64,000 nt of DNA from DQWO01 sp964478545 (GCA_964478545.1 CAYZIS010000013.1:1-64000), one strand, 5' to 3'. Positions 9,019-17,846 are shown, counted from the first letter of the stretch. The notes: generated by a model from the sequence alone, not told the origin. Numbers and translations are program-made.

Positions 9019-10197
9019 ATGGGCTGTCCTGGTTATCGTTTCGCCGTCCTTCACTGCGGCCTGAAAAAAGGAGATCAACTCGATCTGGCCCTCATTGTTT
9101 CTGAAAAGCCGGCGGTTGCGGCGGCGGTTTTTACCACCAATAAATTTCCGGCGGCCCCGGTCATCTATGGCCGACGGCAGCTTGCTGTTGCGATGCCAAT
9201 CAGTGCGGTGCTGGTGAACAGTGGTAATGCCAATGCCTGTACCGGTGATCAGGGGGTGGCTGATGTCAAACAGTTGGCCAAAGAACTTTCGTCTGTCCTC
9301 TCTGTTCCTGAAGAACAGATTTTTATCTCTTCCACCGGCGTGATCGGTGAACCCCTGCCGGTGGATATGATTGCTGCCTCTCTTCCGCGTTTCCCCGACC
9401 TTCTTTCAGCTTCCGGGCTGCCGGCTGCAGCTACGGCCATCATGACCACAGATTCACAATCTAAAACCTGCTCGGTTTCGCTGCAACTTTCAACCGGCGT
9501 TGTGCATCTTTGCGGATTTGCCAAAGGTGCCGGGATGATAGAACCCAATATGGCAACCATGCTGGCCTATCTGCTGACAGATGCTGCCATTGACTGCAGC
9601 AGGCTGCAGGAAATTTTGAAGAGAGTGGTGGATAAAACCTTTAATCGGATCAGTGTGGATGGGGATACCAGTACGAACGATACGGTTCTGCTCCTTGCTA
9701 ACGGCGTCTCTGGTTGTTCCCTGGCATGCGATGCGGATGCAAAGGTTTTTGAAGCCGGTTTGTACCAGGTTGCCGATGAGCTTTCCCGGATGATCGTTAA
9801 AGATGGTGAAGGGGCGACCAAAATGGTGGAAATCCTGGTCAAGAATGCTCCTGATCGCCAGGCTGCGGAAAAGATCAGTCGAACCATTGCCCATTCCCTG
9901 CTGGTGAAAACCGCTTTTTATGGAGAGGATGCCAACTGGGGGAGGATTATCGCGGCTTTAGGGTATGCCGGTGTGGATCTGGATCCTGGGCGGGTGGATA
10001 TCTGGCTTGACCGGATTCAAGTGGTAGCCGATGGCCAAAGGTGTCCTGACTACAGGGAAGCTGATGGTGCCAGGGTATTCCGGCAGGATAGCTTTACCAT
10101 TACCATTGATCTGCATGCCGGAGATGGTAGTTTTTCCCTGCTGACGACCGACCTTTCCCATGAGTATGTTTCCATCAATGCCGATTACCGGACTTGA
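9019..10197 (+). CDS. argJ: Bifunctional glutamate N-acetyltransferase / N-acetylglutamate synthase ArgJ
   Basis: Transfers the acetyl group from N-acetylornithine to glutamate in the cyclic arginine pathway. From the ATG at 9019 (GAGGAG about 18 bases upstream) it has 392 residues, the family norm; the longer reading frame from 8947 would begin inside the tandem repeat. The self-cleavage site is PNMATMLAYLLTDA, where the Thr near residue 180 becomes the catalytic N-terminal nucleophile of the beta chain. The C-terminus (SHEYVSINADYRT) is typical. Whether it also makes N-acetylglutamate from acetyl-CoA cannot be told; an ArgA-like protein at 0.3-0.7 kb could do that. Confidence 0.95.
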   Translation: MGCPGYRFAVLHCGLKKGDQLDLALIVSEKPAVAAAVFTTNKFPAAPVIYGRRQLAVAMPISAVLVNSGNANACTGDQGVADVKQLAKELSSVLSVPEEQIFISSTGVIGEPLPVDMIAASLPRFPDLLSASGLPAAATAIMTTDSQSKTCSVSLQLSTGVVHLCGFAKGAGMIEPNMATMLAYLLTDAAIDCSRLQEILKRVVDKTFNRISVDGDTSTNDTVLLLANGVSGCSLACDADAKVFEAGLYQVADELSRMIVKDGEGATKMVEILVKNAPDRQAAEKISRTIAHSLLVKTAFYGEDANWGRIIAALGYAGVDLDPGRVDIWLDRIQVVADGQRCPDYREADGARVFRQDSFTITIDLHAGDGSFSLLTTDLSHEYVSINADYRT

Positions 10198-10604
10198 AGT
10201 TACTTTGAAAATGGCCTTTTTGCCCGATTATGGTGTTGGTCTTACATTTTAATCCTCCCGTACCTGTCACCCCGGCCATTCTGTCTGCCAAGCTCACGGC
10301 GGCGAACAAAGATTTTTTATGCTTGCCAGGGGGGAATATGAAAATATTCGTCAAAAAGGGTAGAAAAGTATCCGATTTGGGCATATTTTTACCACTTTTT
10401 AACGTTTTCTGAAGTTGTATACAATTTTTTTAAAAAAGGGGATATCTTAGAATTCAGAAGTTGCTGTTTTTGCTGTCTATTTTAATAACCGTATATTTTA
10501 TAGTTGTATGGTGTGAATATTGCTAGTGTAGTCATACATAGTGTTATTCAGGAAAAAATAGTGGAAGTAATTTACCTAATTCAACGAAAAAGGAGGGAAA
10601 GTAA
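10198..10604. other. 407-bp intergenic region upstream of the PEP-CTERM-type gene
   Basis: No convincing gene is present; the only reading frames are short and lack ribosome sites. AT content rises toward the 3' half. It holds a candidate sigma-54 promoter (10509-10524) and, just before the next gene, a very strong ribosome-binding site (AAGGAGG at 10590-10596). No terminator for argJ is obvious. Confidence 0.6.
10509..10524 (+). promoter_or_regulatory. Candidate sigma-54 (-24/-12) promoter
   Basis: TGGTGTGAATATTGCT fits the sigma-54 pattern TGGCACG-N4-TTGCA: the invariant GG (10510-10511) and GC (10522-10523) have the required spacing and TTGC is intact. The start point would be near 10535, about 70 bases before the ATG. 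PEP-CTERM protein genes are known to be driven by sigma-54 with the PrsK/PrsR system in several species, which makes the match meaningful. No enhancer site was identified. Confidence 0.5.
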
Positions 10605-11270
10605 ATGAAGAAAGTATTAACAGCGATAGTAGTAGGCCTGACCCTGTTATGCGTGACGGGCCTGGCCCAGGCGAGCTTGACCACCATCGGCACAGCCACC
10701 TATGGCGGCTTGGATTACAACCTGATCTGGGACAAGGACAACAACGGCAACTCCATAGTCTGGCTGGATTATACTAATGACGCAATTAACTGGTACAGTC
10801 AGAAAGCCTGGGCCGCCGGGCTTGACTCGTCTATAACCTACAATATCGATCCGGGCTGCTTTACCGTTGCCTGGGATGATGCTGCCTGGCGGCTGCCAAG
10901 CACCGGATCGTCTAATGCGGGCTACGACCAAACCACCTCTGAGATGGGTGATCTGTTTTACAATGATCTGGGATTAAGTGGGAGTTCTACTACTACTACT
11001 ACTGCCGAACAATTAAACGCCACCAATTTTGACAATTTAATTGCGGGCCAGTACTGGTCCGGCACGGAGTATAGTTCGAACTCCGGCTGGGTCTTCATCA
11101 TGAAAAACGGCTACCAGGGCGGTGACCCCAAGGACAACAGCCACTGCGGGTTGGCTGTTCGCGGCGGACAAGTTTCAGCGGTTCCCGTTCCCGGGGCCAT
11201 CTGGTTGCTTGGCTCAGGGCTTCTTGGTCTGTTGGGCATTCGCAGGCGGAGAAAAGGGATGCGTGTATGA
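10605..11270 (+). CDS. Secreted DUF1566-like protein with a VPLPA/PEP-CTERM sorting signal
   Basis: 221 residues. An N-terminal signal peptide (about 1-24, ending LAQA) is followed by a domain with the WRLPS...YWSGTEY...GWVFIMKNG...VRGG pattern of DUF1566/Lcl-type proteins. The C-terminus is a sorting tail: VPVPGAIWLLGSG, a hydrophobic helix and a basic end (RRRRK), the VPLPA variant of PEP-CTERM. Such proteins are processed by an exosortase and often sit in the extracellular matrix; no exosortase gene is in this window. A run of Thr (about residues 127-134) is encoded by ACT repeats. The start has a strong ribosome site. Confidence 0.85.
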   Translation: MKKVLTAIVVGLTLLCVTGLAQASLTTIGTATYGGLDYNLIWDKDNNGNSIVWLDYTNDAINWYSQKAWAAGLDSSITYNIDPGCFTVAWDDAAWRLPSTGSSNAGYDQTTSEMGDLFYNDLGLSGSSTTTTTAEQLNATNFDNLIAGQYWSGTEYSSNSGWVFIMKNGYQGGDPKDNSHCGLAVRGGQVSAVPVPGAIWLLGSGLLGLLGIRRRRKGMRV

Positions 11271-11363
11271 TTATTTGGTTATTGGGGGGTGCGGGGGGCT
11301 TTTGCCCCTTGTCCGCCGCAAATTTTTTGTAACTATTAGGTTAACAACGAAAATAAAATAACG

Positions 11364-11437
11364 CTCACAGAGGCTCAGAGACACAGAGAAAAGCAAACTT
11401 CTTTTCCGCGTCTCTGAGTCTCTGGTGCCTCCGTGAG
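11364..11437. repeat. Imperfect long inverted repeat (CAGAGAC-type)
   Basis: The left arm 11364-11393 (CTCACAGAGGCTCAGAGACA...AAAAG) matches the reverse complement of 11402-11437 with a few differences and one gap. A transcript would fold into a long hairpin with a loop of about 8 bases. It could terminate the upstream gene's transcript or be a dispersed element. Confidence 0.6.
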
Positions 11438-11441
11438 AAAA

Positions 11442-11515
11442 TGCTTCGCCAGGGGTCACATCGTGACAAAGGCTATTGAAAATCACCAATAAAAGAAAAT
11501 ATCACGATACGCCTT
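11442..11515 (+). repeat. 74-bp direct repeat, copy 1
   Basis: Identical over 74 bases to 11701-11774, beginning TGCTTCGCCAGGGG and ending GATACGCCTT. The two copies are 259 bp apart. Perfect identity in noncoding DNA points to a recent duplication or a mobile repeat. Confidence 0.92.
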
Positions 11516-11700
11516 TTCGCAACTCATGAAATAGATCGGTGGCTGTTCCTGAATTTCACCGAATTTCCTACTCAATTTCCCCTATTTTTTTTGATACCTG
11601 ATTACCTTTTGTTTGCCTTTGATAATTTTAATCGGTAAATATTCGGCTACGTAAAAAAACACTATCTTACAGCGGGTAATTAAGTTGGTTCGCTTCGCCC

Positions 11701-11774
11701 TGCTTCGCCAGGGGTCACATCGTGACAAAGGCTATTGAAAATCACCAATAAAAGAAAATATCACGATACGCCTT
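11701..11774 (+). repeat. 74-bp direct repeat, copy 2
   Basis: Second perfect copy of the repeat at 11442-11515, same orientation. It lies about 240 bp upstream of the antitoxin gene. Confidence 0.92.
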
Positions 11775-11845
11775 CGTCAAGAAATGACCCCAATCCCGGT
11801 AGTTTGAAAACAATACCGAATATTTACTTCAATCGAGTTTGACCC

Positions 11846-11875
11846 TATTGGTTTCTATTGGTTTCTATTGGTTTG
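11846..11875. repeat. 10-bp tandem repeat, three units
   Basis: TATTGGTTTC twice, then TATTGGTTTG. A short noncoding tandem repeat between the second 74-bp repeat and the toxin-antitoxin operon. Confidence 0.85.
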
Positions 11876-12016
11876 TGTTTTCCCCCAGGAAAGATGCTGG
11901 GTAGCATGAAAAGCATTGATTCCGAAACGGATGGATTTTACTTCTTGTTTTTTTCCGTAATATGATCTAGATATTCAATGTAAATACAAATGAATATTGT
12001 AGAAAAGGAGGGGTAT

Positions 12017-12256
12017 ATGAAGGCAACAACAATCCGCATGGAAGAAATGATGCTTGCACGAGTCGATTCCATGGCGAAAAATATTAACCGGTCACGAACT
12101 TGGCTTATCAATCAAGCTGTCGAGCGTTTTTTAAACTATGAGGAGTGGTTTATACAGGAAGTGAGAGCTGGGCTCGATGAAGTAGCAAATGGTGAAACTG
12201 CTACCCCTGAAGAGGTAGTAAAAGGTTTTGCCAAATGGGGTGTGCATGCAGATTAG
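12017..12256 (+). CDS. Ribbon-helix-helix antitoxin (ParD/RelB-type)
   Basis: 79 residues from the ATG at 12017, which sits behind AAGGAGG; the longer frame from 11990 would include the ribosome site. The N-terminus (KATTIRMEEMMLARVDSMAKNINRSRTWLINQAVERFL) has the ribbon-helix-helix pattern: one DNA-binding beta-strand and two helices. The acidic C-terminal half would wrap the toxin. It overlaps the toxin gene by 11 bp, the classic coupled arrangement, and RHH antitoxins usually repress their own operon. Confidence 0.88.
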   Translation: MKATTIRMEEMMLARVDSMAKNINRSRTWLINQAVERFLNYEEWFIQEVRAGLDEVANGETATPEEVVKGFAKWGVHAD

Positions 12257-12527
12257 GTGGACAAAGAAAGCCCTTAACAATCTGGATGCTGCCGTTAAGT
12301 ATATCGCTAAAGAGAGTCCGACGAATGCTCAAATGGTTGCTCAAAAAATTTGGAACTCAATGCAACTTTTAACAACTCAGCCAGGTCTCGGTCGGCCCGG
12401 TCGAATTGATGGAACCAGGGAGTTAATTATCGGTGGGTTACCATACATTGTTCCCTACCTTGAACAAGAAGGTGTAATTGTTATTTTGCGAATCATGCAC
12501 ACTTCAATGAAATGGCCGGAGAGTTAG
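12246..12527 (+). CDS. RelE/ParE-family toxin
   Basis: 93 residues from the ATG at 12246. The pattern (IRWTKKALNNLDAAVKYIA, then GRPGRIDGTRELIIGGLPYIVPY and VIVILRIMHTSMKWP) is that of the RelE/ParE superfamily. Family members either cut mRNA on the ribosome or poison DNA gyrase; the sequence does not say which, though the GTRELII...PYIVPY region is more like ParE/RelE-YafQ-type plasmid toxins. It starts inside the antitoxin gene. Confidence 0.87.
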   Translation: MQIRWTKKALNNLDAAVKYIAKESPTNAQMVAQKIWNSMQLLTTQPGLGRPGRIDGTRELIIGGLPYIVPYLEQEGVIVILRIMHTSMKWPES

Positions 12528-12591
12528 TCAATAAAAAGATATTATCTTCCCGTGAGCAGGCTGAAGGCGCTTTTTACGAGAACATCATCTC

Positions 12592-13608
12592 TCACTTCCC
12601 TGCTTTTCCCCTCCTCTTTTGAAAGCGGTTAACTGCTTGATTGTGTTCCCTCAGGGTAGATGAGAAGTGATGGCTGCCGTCGTTGCGGGAGACAAAGTAG
12701 AGATAATTAACCTTAGCCGGGAAATTAACCGCCCGCAGAGCACTGGCCCCCGGATTGCAGATGGGTCCTGGTGGCAGTCCCCGGTGTCGATAGGTGTTGT
12801 AAGGTGAGGAATCCCTCAAATCTTTTCTCCGTAGATTGCCGTCAAATTTCTCCCCCAGTCCGTAGATAACCGTAGGATCACACTCCAGTCGCATACCTTT
12901 GCGTAGCCGGTTGAAGATCACTGCGGCGATGAGCGGCATTTCCTCCTCATTGCCAGTCTCTTTCTGGACGATTGAAGCCAGGGTAACCAATTCATGACGG
13001 CTGTAGGATGATGGCTTAATGACCCCATCCGAGATCATTTGATACTGGTCAGTAAAAGTTTTGAGCATGAGAGACAGCAACTGCCAGCAGCGGGTGTTTC
13101 TGGTGTAATGGTAGGTGCTGGGGAACAGGTAGCCTTCGCAATTGGATGCCTTGATTCCCCATTTCTGGATGAATTTCAAGTCGATAATCAGTTGATTGAA
13201 TTCATTTTTTTCACAGGTATCAGCCAGCAGATCGCCAATTTCCCTCATCGTAAAGCCTTCCGGAATGGTGATCTGGTAGGTTTTTACCCGGCCGGCAGTC
13301 AGTTGTTCGATGATGTTAGATGGAGTTTCCCCGGGTTGAAATTCATATTCTCCGGCTTGAATCCGGTTGCTCAGACCACGAATCCGGGCAGTAAGGGAAA
13401 ATTTCCTGGAGGAAGAAACAAGACCTCTTTTCTCAAGATCTCGGCTGACTTTTTGTAGTGAATCTCCAGGCTTAACCTGAAAAACCGTGGTTTCCCGGAC
13501 ACATGGTCGCTGAGCGAATCGATAAAGTTCGATGCTTGCGACTGCCATGGCCAGGATAATGGCCATGATAGCGAGAAGAATAAATTTCCTGGCTGTAGAG
13601 TTTTTCAT
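12592..13608 (-). CDS. mltG: Endolytic murein transglycosylase MltG (YceG-like)
   Basis: 338 residues: one N-terminal transmembrane helix (about 9-30), a LysM-like subdomain (about 42-100, VKPGDSLQKVSRDLEKRG) and the YceG catalytic domain. The catalytic Glu is in SIVQKETGNEEE (near residue 218), followed by RLECDPTVIYGL. MltG cuts nascent glycan strands and so ends peptidoglycan polymerisation. It overlaps murJ by 4 bp (ATGA), consistent with one operon for cell-wall synthesis. Confidence 0.95.
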   Translation of the reverse strand: MKNSTARKFILLAIMAIILAMAVASIELYRFAQRPCVRETTVFQVKPGDSLQKVSRDLEKRGLVSSSRKFSLTARIRGLSNRIQAGEYEFQPGETPSNIIEQLTAGRVKTYQITIPEGFTMREIGDLLADTCEKNEFNQLIIDLKFIQKWGIKASNCEGYLFPSTYHYTRNTRCWQLLSLMLKTFTDQYQMISDGVIKPSSYSRHELVTLASIVQKETGNEEEMPLIAAVIFNRLRKGMRLECDPTVIYGLGEKFDGNLRRKDLRDSSPYNTYRHRGLPPGPICNPGASALRAVNFPAKVNYLYFVSRNDGSHHFSSTLREHNQAVNRFQKRRGKAGK

Positions 13609-15176
13609 GGTATCTTTTTTCGAACCAGAGCGGCCACGGCAGCCATTTCCCGGCTTCCCAGGGCCAGGGAACTGACGGCATATATCAATCCACCGGCAAT
13701 AACCAGGGCTATTAATTTCCCGGCATCTAGCAACTGGTGGCTATAGCTGATGGCAAACCAGGGAAATTTAGTCAGCAATAATAATGATGCAGTCATAATG
13801 CCTGATGCCGCCAGTGCCTGTATCAGGGGTTTCAGGATCCCCCTGATTTTCAGTTGTTGCTGTTTTTTCCTGAGCAGGAGAAAAAGTAGAATAAGAAAAT
13901 TGGCAGCGCTTGATATGGCAGTCGCCAGGGCCAGGCCGATATGTTTGAGCGGGAACATTAATGCCAGGGCAACAATAATATTTATTACTAAGGCGATTCC
14001 CCCGACCTTCACCGGGGTAGCGGCATCCTGAAGCGAATAAAATGTTGGCACAATGATACGCAGGGCGGCGTAGGCCCATAACCCGCAGGTGTAGGCAATC
14101 AGTGTCTGGGAGACCATGATGGTTGAATTGGCATCGAAATGGCCCCGTTGAAAAAGGACGTAGATGATAGGTTTGCTCAAGACAATCAGCCCGGCCATGG
14201 CCGGCAGGGTGATGAACAACAATCCTCGGATGGCCAGGGAGAAGGTTTGGGAAAAGTCAGCCCATTGCTCGCCATGAGCCTGTTTGCTTAACGTTGGCAG
14301 AATTGCTGTTCCTAAAGCGACGGCAAAAATACCTAAGGGAAACTGGACCAGTCGGTCGGAATAGTAAAGATATGAAATACTGCCATCAACCAGAAATGAA
14401 GCCAGCAGCGTATTGACAAAAATGGTGATCTGGGTGATGGCCAGGCCCACGAGCGATGGTCCCATGAGTTTCATGATATTTTTGATTGCCGGATGACGGA
14501 AATGATATTTAGGGACCAGTGAAAATCCTGCCCGGTGTAGAAAAGGAACTTGGAAAGCCAGTTGGGTAATACCCCCCAGGATGACACCTATGCTAAGGGC
14601 CAGGGCCGGATTTCCCAGGGGTCGGCTGAACAGGCAGATGGCAGTGATCATGCAGATATTCAGTAATACCGGCGCCAGGGCCGGGGCAAAGAAATGTTCG
14701 ACGGAATTTAAGATTCCCATGGACAGCGCCACCAGACTGATGAGCAGGATGTAAGGAAACATGATGCGACTGAGAAAAACAGTGAGCTGAAATTTATCGG
14801 GATTGTGCTGGAATCCGGGGGCGATCAATTTAACAATCAGTGGTGAAAAAATGATTCCGGCAATGGTTACCAGGACGAGGATGATAGAAACCAAGGTGAG
14901 TGCCGTCTGGGCAATGTCACGGGCTTCCTGTCGTTTATCTTCTGCCAGATAACGGCTGAAAACCGGGATGAAAGAAGCGGTCAGTGAGCCCTCGCCAAAA
15001 AGCCGGCGGAGCAAGTTGGGAATTCTGAAGGCGACAAAAAAGGCATCGGCGGTAAAACTGGTGCCCAGAAAACGAGCAATAACCATGTCTCGGACGAAAC
15101 CAAGAATCCGACTGGCAAAAGTGGCGCTGCTGACGATTCCAGCGGCCCGGATAATTCGCTGTTTGCTATCACTCAT
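13605..15176 (-). CDS. murJ: Lipid II flippase MurJ (MviN)
   Basis: 523 residues of mostly hydrophobic sequence, about 14 transmembrane helices. It begins with the family pattern (IVSSATFASRILGFVRDMVIA) and includes FRIPNLLRRLFGEGSLTASFIPVF, both strongly conserved in MurJ. It moves lipid II across the inner membrane for peptidoglycan synthesis. Overlaps of 4 bp with fapA2 upstream and mltG downstream indicate tight coupling. Confidence 0.97.
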   Translation of the reverse strand: MSDSKQRIIRAAGIVSSATFASRILGFVRDMVIARFLGTSFTADAFFVAFRIPNLLRRLFGEGSLTASFIPVFSRYLAEDKRQEARDIAQTALTLVSIILVLVTIAGIIFSPLIVKLIAPGFQHNPDKFQLTVFLSRIMFPYILLISLVALSMGILNSVEHFFAPALAPVLLNICMITAICLFSRPLGNPALALSIGVILGGITQLAFQVPFLHRAGFSLVPKYHFRHPAIKNIMKLMGPSLVGLAITQITIFVNTLLASFLVDGSISYLYYSDRLVQFPLGIFAVALGTAILPTLSKQAHGEQWADFSQTFSLAIRGLLFITLPAMAGLIVLSKPIIYVLFQRGHFDANSTIMVSQTLIAYTCGLWAYAALRIIVPTFYSLQDAATPVKVGGIALVINIIVALALMFPLKHIGLALATAISSAANFLILLFLLLRKKQQQLKIRGILKPLIQALAASGIMTASLLLLTKFPWFAISYSHQLLDAGKLIALVIAGGLIYAVSSLALGSREMAAVAALVRKKIP

Positions 15177-17098
15177 GGTTTGATGGCAGCAGAAAATTGG
15201 TTAATTATCTTCAATGCCTGGGGACTCAAGGGAGCTAATCGACTATCTTCCTGTTTCCAGGAAAAAGGGGTAGTACTGGCAAAGATTTTTTGTTCTTGAC
15301 GGTTGAAACTGAAAAGTGTGGTCTGACTGATGGCCTCCGGCGGCCGGGAAAAAGTTGCAAACTCTATCTGGCTTTCACCGTTACCATGATTGTTTACCAC
15401 AACGAGCCCGTGGTTGTAGGACAGCTTGAGTTCGATGAGCTTCTGCTTAATAGCGGAAAACTCCTTGATAATGGCATCTTCGCTGATCTTTAGTTCGGCA
15501 ATTTCCTGGGAGATCAAATGGTAGGTTTTAAGACGTTTTACCATGATTGCAGTTATGGAGATCTGCAGTCGTTCGCGGAGTTCATCGATTTGCCCATGGG
15601 AAATCAACTGCATAATTGCGGCTCTCTGCTGGTCGGTCAGACTCATGTTTTTCTGTTGTTCGATAGTTTGAAAAAGATGGGTGATTTCTTTTTCAAGTTG
15701 AGATTGGAGATGAACTTTTTTGGTCACTTGAGGGATGAAATGATCGAGTTTGGCTGACAACTTTTTCATTTCCAGGTTTATTTCTTCTTCCTGCTGCTGG
15801 TAAGCTGGTAAAGCCATAGGATCAATACCCAGGACTGATTTTCCACTGCCGAAAATACCATGGCAGTAAATAAAAGTGCCGGCGGTTACTGTTCCGGCAT
15901 GCATGGCATCACTAATGATAACCTCAGAACCCTTCATGATTGAGGTTATGCAGGTTTCAACTATTATCTGCCGGCCGATGACGGTGCTATTTTCAACCAC
16001 GGCGTTGATCTGGATATCATCTCCTTCAATGAAGGCCCCCACCACCTTGTTAATGGAGATATGCTTGCCGATGATCCTGGCACCCGGATCGACAATCCCC
16101 GAAATTTTGATATTTTCCCCTTTCAACACGGCGCCCCGGCCAACGTTGCCGTTGACCGTGATCTTCTTAGCCATCAGGGTGAATCCCGGTTTTACCGTAT
16201 CCTGGAGAATATTATTGGACCCCTCAACCTTAATGGCGGTTGATACCTGGCTGAATTCTTTTATGGCAATGTTGCCGGTGGAAAAATCCACCTGGCTAAC
16301 CAGAACATCAGGGTCAATGAAAAAACCTTTGGCGGGATCACGGTAGAGAAAACCGGTAATTAGTGCTTTGAGAATTGTCCGGTTTTTTTCCGGCTGTTCC
16401 TCGGCGGTGATTGATTTGTGGTCATAGGCAAGTTTAATTACTTCTTTACCCGGTTCAGCCGGAATGGGATCGCCATAAATGGTTGATCCATCAATGCCGG
16501 CAGTCGCATGGGTCAAAATAGCGATATCACTGTTCTTTTTAACCAATTTGTCACTGAATCCCAAATCATGATAATCTATTTTCCCCGTTTTTTCATCGCT
16601 GATTTTCCCCGGTTTTAGTTCCAGATCAATAAGTTCCTCCAGGAAACTGTTCTTTCCTGGTTGGGGTAGAGTTGGGGATGCCAGCTGGATGGTAAAATAA
16701 TTCCGGTACCTTCCCTGCTTCTGGTATCCTTCCAGGTAGGTGGCGATATGATTTTTCAGCTTTTGTGTGTTTGGCAGGCCGTGGATAATTCTACTGCCAG
16801 CAATTACCTCTTGCATTTTGACCAGGATTTCACTCTTTACCGCCGCTGCGGACGGGTTCAGGATGCGTGAGTTGGGCCGGATAGAAAGGTAGGCATATTG
16901 TTCCCCATCCACTTCATCAAGGTGAATGAAAATATCCAGTTTTTCAATATGTTGTTCTGAATTATTCATAAAAATGGCTAATTCCTGCTCTTTCTGGCTA
17001 TAACCTAGATTTTTCCCGTATGCTATTTCATATCTTGTGGTGATAAACAAGAGATTTTTTGTTCCAATAACGAATTCGCGGATGAGTTCTCTAATCAA
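15173..17098 (-). CDS. FapA/DUF342 family protein (paralogue 2, long form)
   Basis: Up to 641 residues, with the same plan as paralogue 1 but larger: an alpha/beta N-terminal part, a central beta-helix (about residues 250-420, 'VTVNGNVGRGAVLKG', 'IKISGIVDPGARI', 'INKVVGAFIEG'), a long coiled coil (about 435-540) and a beta-rich tail. The start is uncertain: the frame opens with TTG at 17098, while an ATG at 16967-16969 (MNNSEQHIEKLDIF) aligns better with the domain start. The first gene of an operon with murJ and mltG, it may have an envelope-related role, but this is inference from context. Confidence 0.8.
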   Translation of the reverse strand: MIRELIREFVIGTKNLLFITTRYEIAYGKNLGYSQKEQELAIFMNNSEQHIEKLDIFIHLDEVDGEQYAYLSIRPNSRILNPSAAAVKSEILVKMQEVIAGSRIIHGLPNTQKLKNHIATYLEGYQKQGRYRNYFTIQLASPTLPQPGKNSFLEELIDLELKPGKISDEKTGKIDYHDLGFSDKLVKKNSDIAILTHATAGIDGSTIYGDPIPAEPGKEVIKLAYDHKSITAEEQPEKNRTILKALITGFLYRDPAKGFFIDPDVLVSQVDFSTGNIAIKEFSQVSTAIKVEGSNNILQDTVKPGFTLMAKKITVNGNVGRGAVLKGENIKISGIVDPGARIIGKHISINKVVGAFIEGDDIQINAVVENSTVIGRQIIVETCITSIMKGSEVIISDAMHAGTVTAGTFIYCHGIFGSGKSVLGIDPMALPAYQQQEEEINLEMKKLSAKLDHFIPQVTKKVHLQSQLEKEITHLFQTIEQQKNMSLTDQQRAAIMQLISHGQIDELRERLQISITAIMVKRLKTYHLISQEIAELKISEDAIIKEFSAIKQKLIELKLSYNHGLVVVNNHGNGESQIEFATFSRPPEAISQTTLFSFNRQEQKIFASTTPFSWKQEDSRLAPLSPQALKIINQFSAAIKP

Positions 17099-17235
17099 TG
17101 CTTGTTATCCACCGTCATCATTAAAATGATTTTTCCGCTTTACATAATTTATATATATTGATAATGATTAGGCAGACAGGGAAGTAAGGGTACTATTTTG
17201 TTCGTTATGTTGTTGATACTGGCAGGAGGTCGACC

Positions 17236-17544
17236 GTGAGTGATCAGGTATGTGTCCGGATAGCTGAGATTTTGAAGGTTTTGGGACATCCTATCCGCCT
17301 TCGCATTGTTCAGACTCTTTTAACCGAGGAGTCTTGTGTTAAAAATATATGGAGTTGTCTTAACTTGCCCCAAGCCACTGTTTCCCAGCACCTTTCCGTA
17401 TTAAAAGGCAAAGGTATAGTTGCTTCCGCCAGAGAGGGGGTGTCCATGCGCTACTGGGTCAGCGATGAGATCAGTAAAATGATTGTCCATGCGCTTATGG
17501 ATCATATGGGGATGGATTGCCGTACGGATTGCCAGGATAAATAA
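17236..17544 (+). CDS. ArsR/SmtB-family winged-helix regulator
   Basis: 102 residues with the ArsR fold: LKVLGHPIRLRIVQTLL (helix 1-2), then a recognition helix LPQATVSQHLSVLKGKGIV and the wing (ASAREGVSMRYWV). Cysteines occur at position 6, in 'ESCVKNIWSC' (about 33-42) and in the tail 'DCRTDC'. The pair before the recognition helix sits where ArsR-type metal or thiol sensors bind, so metal or redox sensing is plausible. A GGAGG ribosome site precedes the GTG at 17236. The AT-rich 136 bp upstream probably carries its operator. A small zinc ribbon follows after 24 bp. Confidence 0.88.
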   Translation: MSDQVCVRIAEILKVLGHPIRLRIVQTLLTEESCVKNIWSCLNLPQATVSQHLSVLKGKGIVASAREGVSMRYWVSDEISKMIVHALMDHMGMDCRTDCQDK

Positions 17545-17568
17545 AATCATAAAGAAAGAGAAGAACTT

Positions 17569-17763
17569 ATGCCTATTTATGAATATTGTTGCCAAAAATG
17601 TGGTCATTGCTTTGAAGTGCTTCAAAAAATGGGAGAGGGAAGTGACTTTTTGACCTGTCCTCAGTGTGGGGCTCCAAAACCGGTTAAGAAGGTGGCCGCC
17701 TGCGCCATTTCCCGCAGTTCATCTTCGACGGGCTCTTGTGCGGCTAAAAGTGGTTTCTCATGA
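17569..17763 (+). CDS. FmdB-type zinc-ribbon protein (short)
   Basis: 64 residues beginning MPIYEYCCQKCGHCFEVLQK and with a second CPQC pair, the FmdB/CxxC_CxxC zinc-ribbon pattern. The tail is Ser/Cys-rich. The family was named from a putative regulator of formamidase genes, but the general function is unknown. It follows the ArsR gene, probably in one transcript. A second FmdB protein is at 22.4 kb. Confidence 0.85.
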   Translation: MPIYEYCCQKCGHCFEVLQKMGEGSDFLTCPQCGAPKPVKKVAACAISRSSSSTGSCAAKSGFS

Positions 17764-17846
17764 GCATCCTAATTCCGGGACGGGTTCCCGCCACATGTTT
17801 TGCTTGTTATTGAAAGGACTGGGATTGCTGCCAATTCGGTCTTTTT

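Larger units (their letters stand above)
11271..12016. other. 746-bp gene-poor, repeat-rich region
   Basis: No convincing gene. It holds an imperfect inverted repeat (11364-11437), two perfect copies of a 74-bp sequence (11442-11515 and 11701-11774), and a threefold 10-bp tandem repeat TATTGGTTTC (11846-11875). Together with the flanking PEP-CTERM gene and toxin-antitoxin pair, this marks a variable, possibly acquired segment between conserved genes. Confidence 0.7.

Noticed and set aside
10230..10412. 60-codon plus-strand frame between argJ and the PEP-CTERM-type gene
   Set aside because: No ribosome-binding site, no recognisable domain, and AT-rich composition unlike coding DNA nearby.
11364..11774. 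CRISPR array
   Set aside because: Only two copies of the 74-bp repeat, wrong repeat length, no regular spacers and no cas genes.
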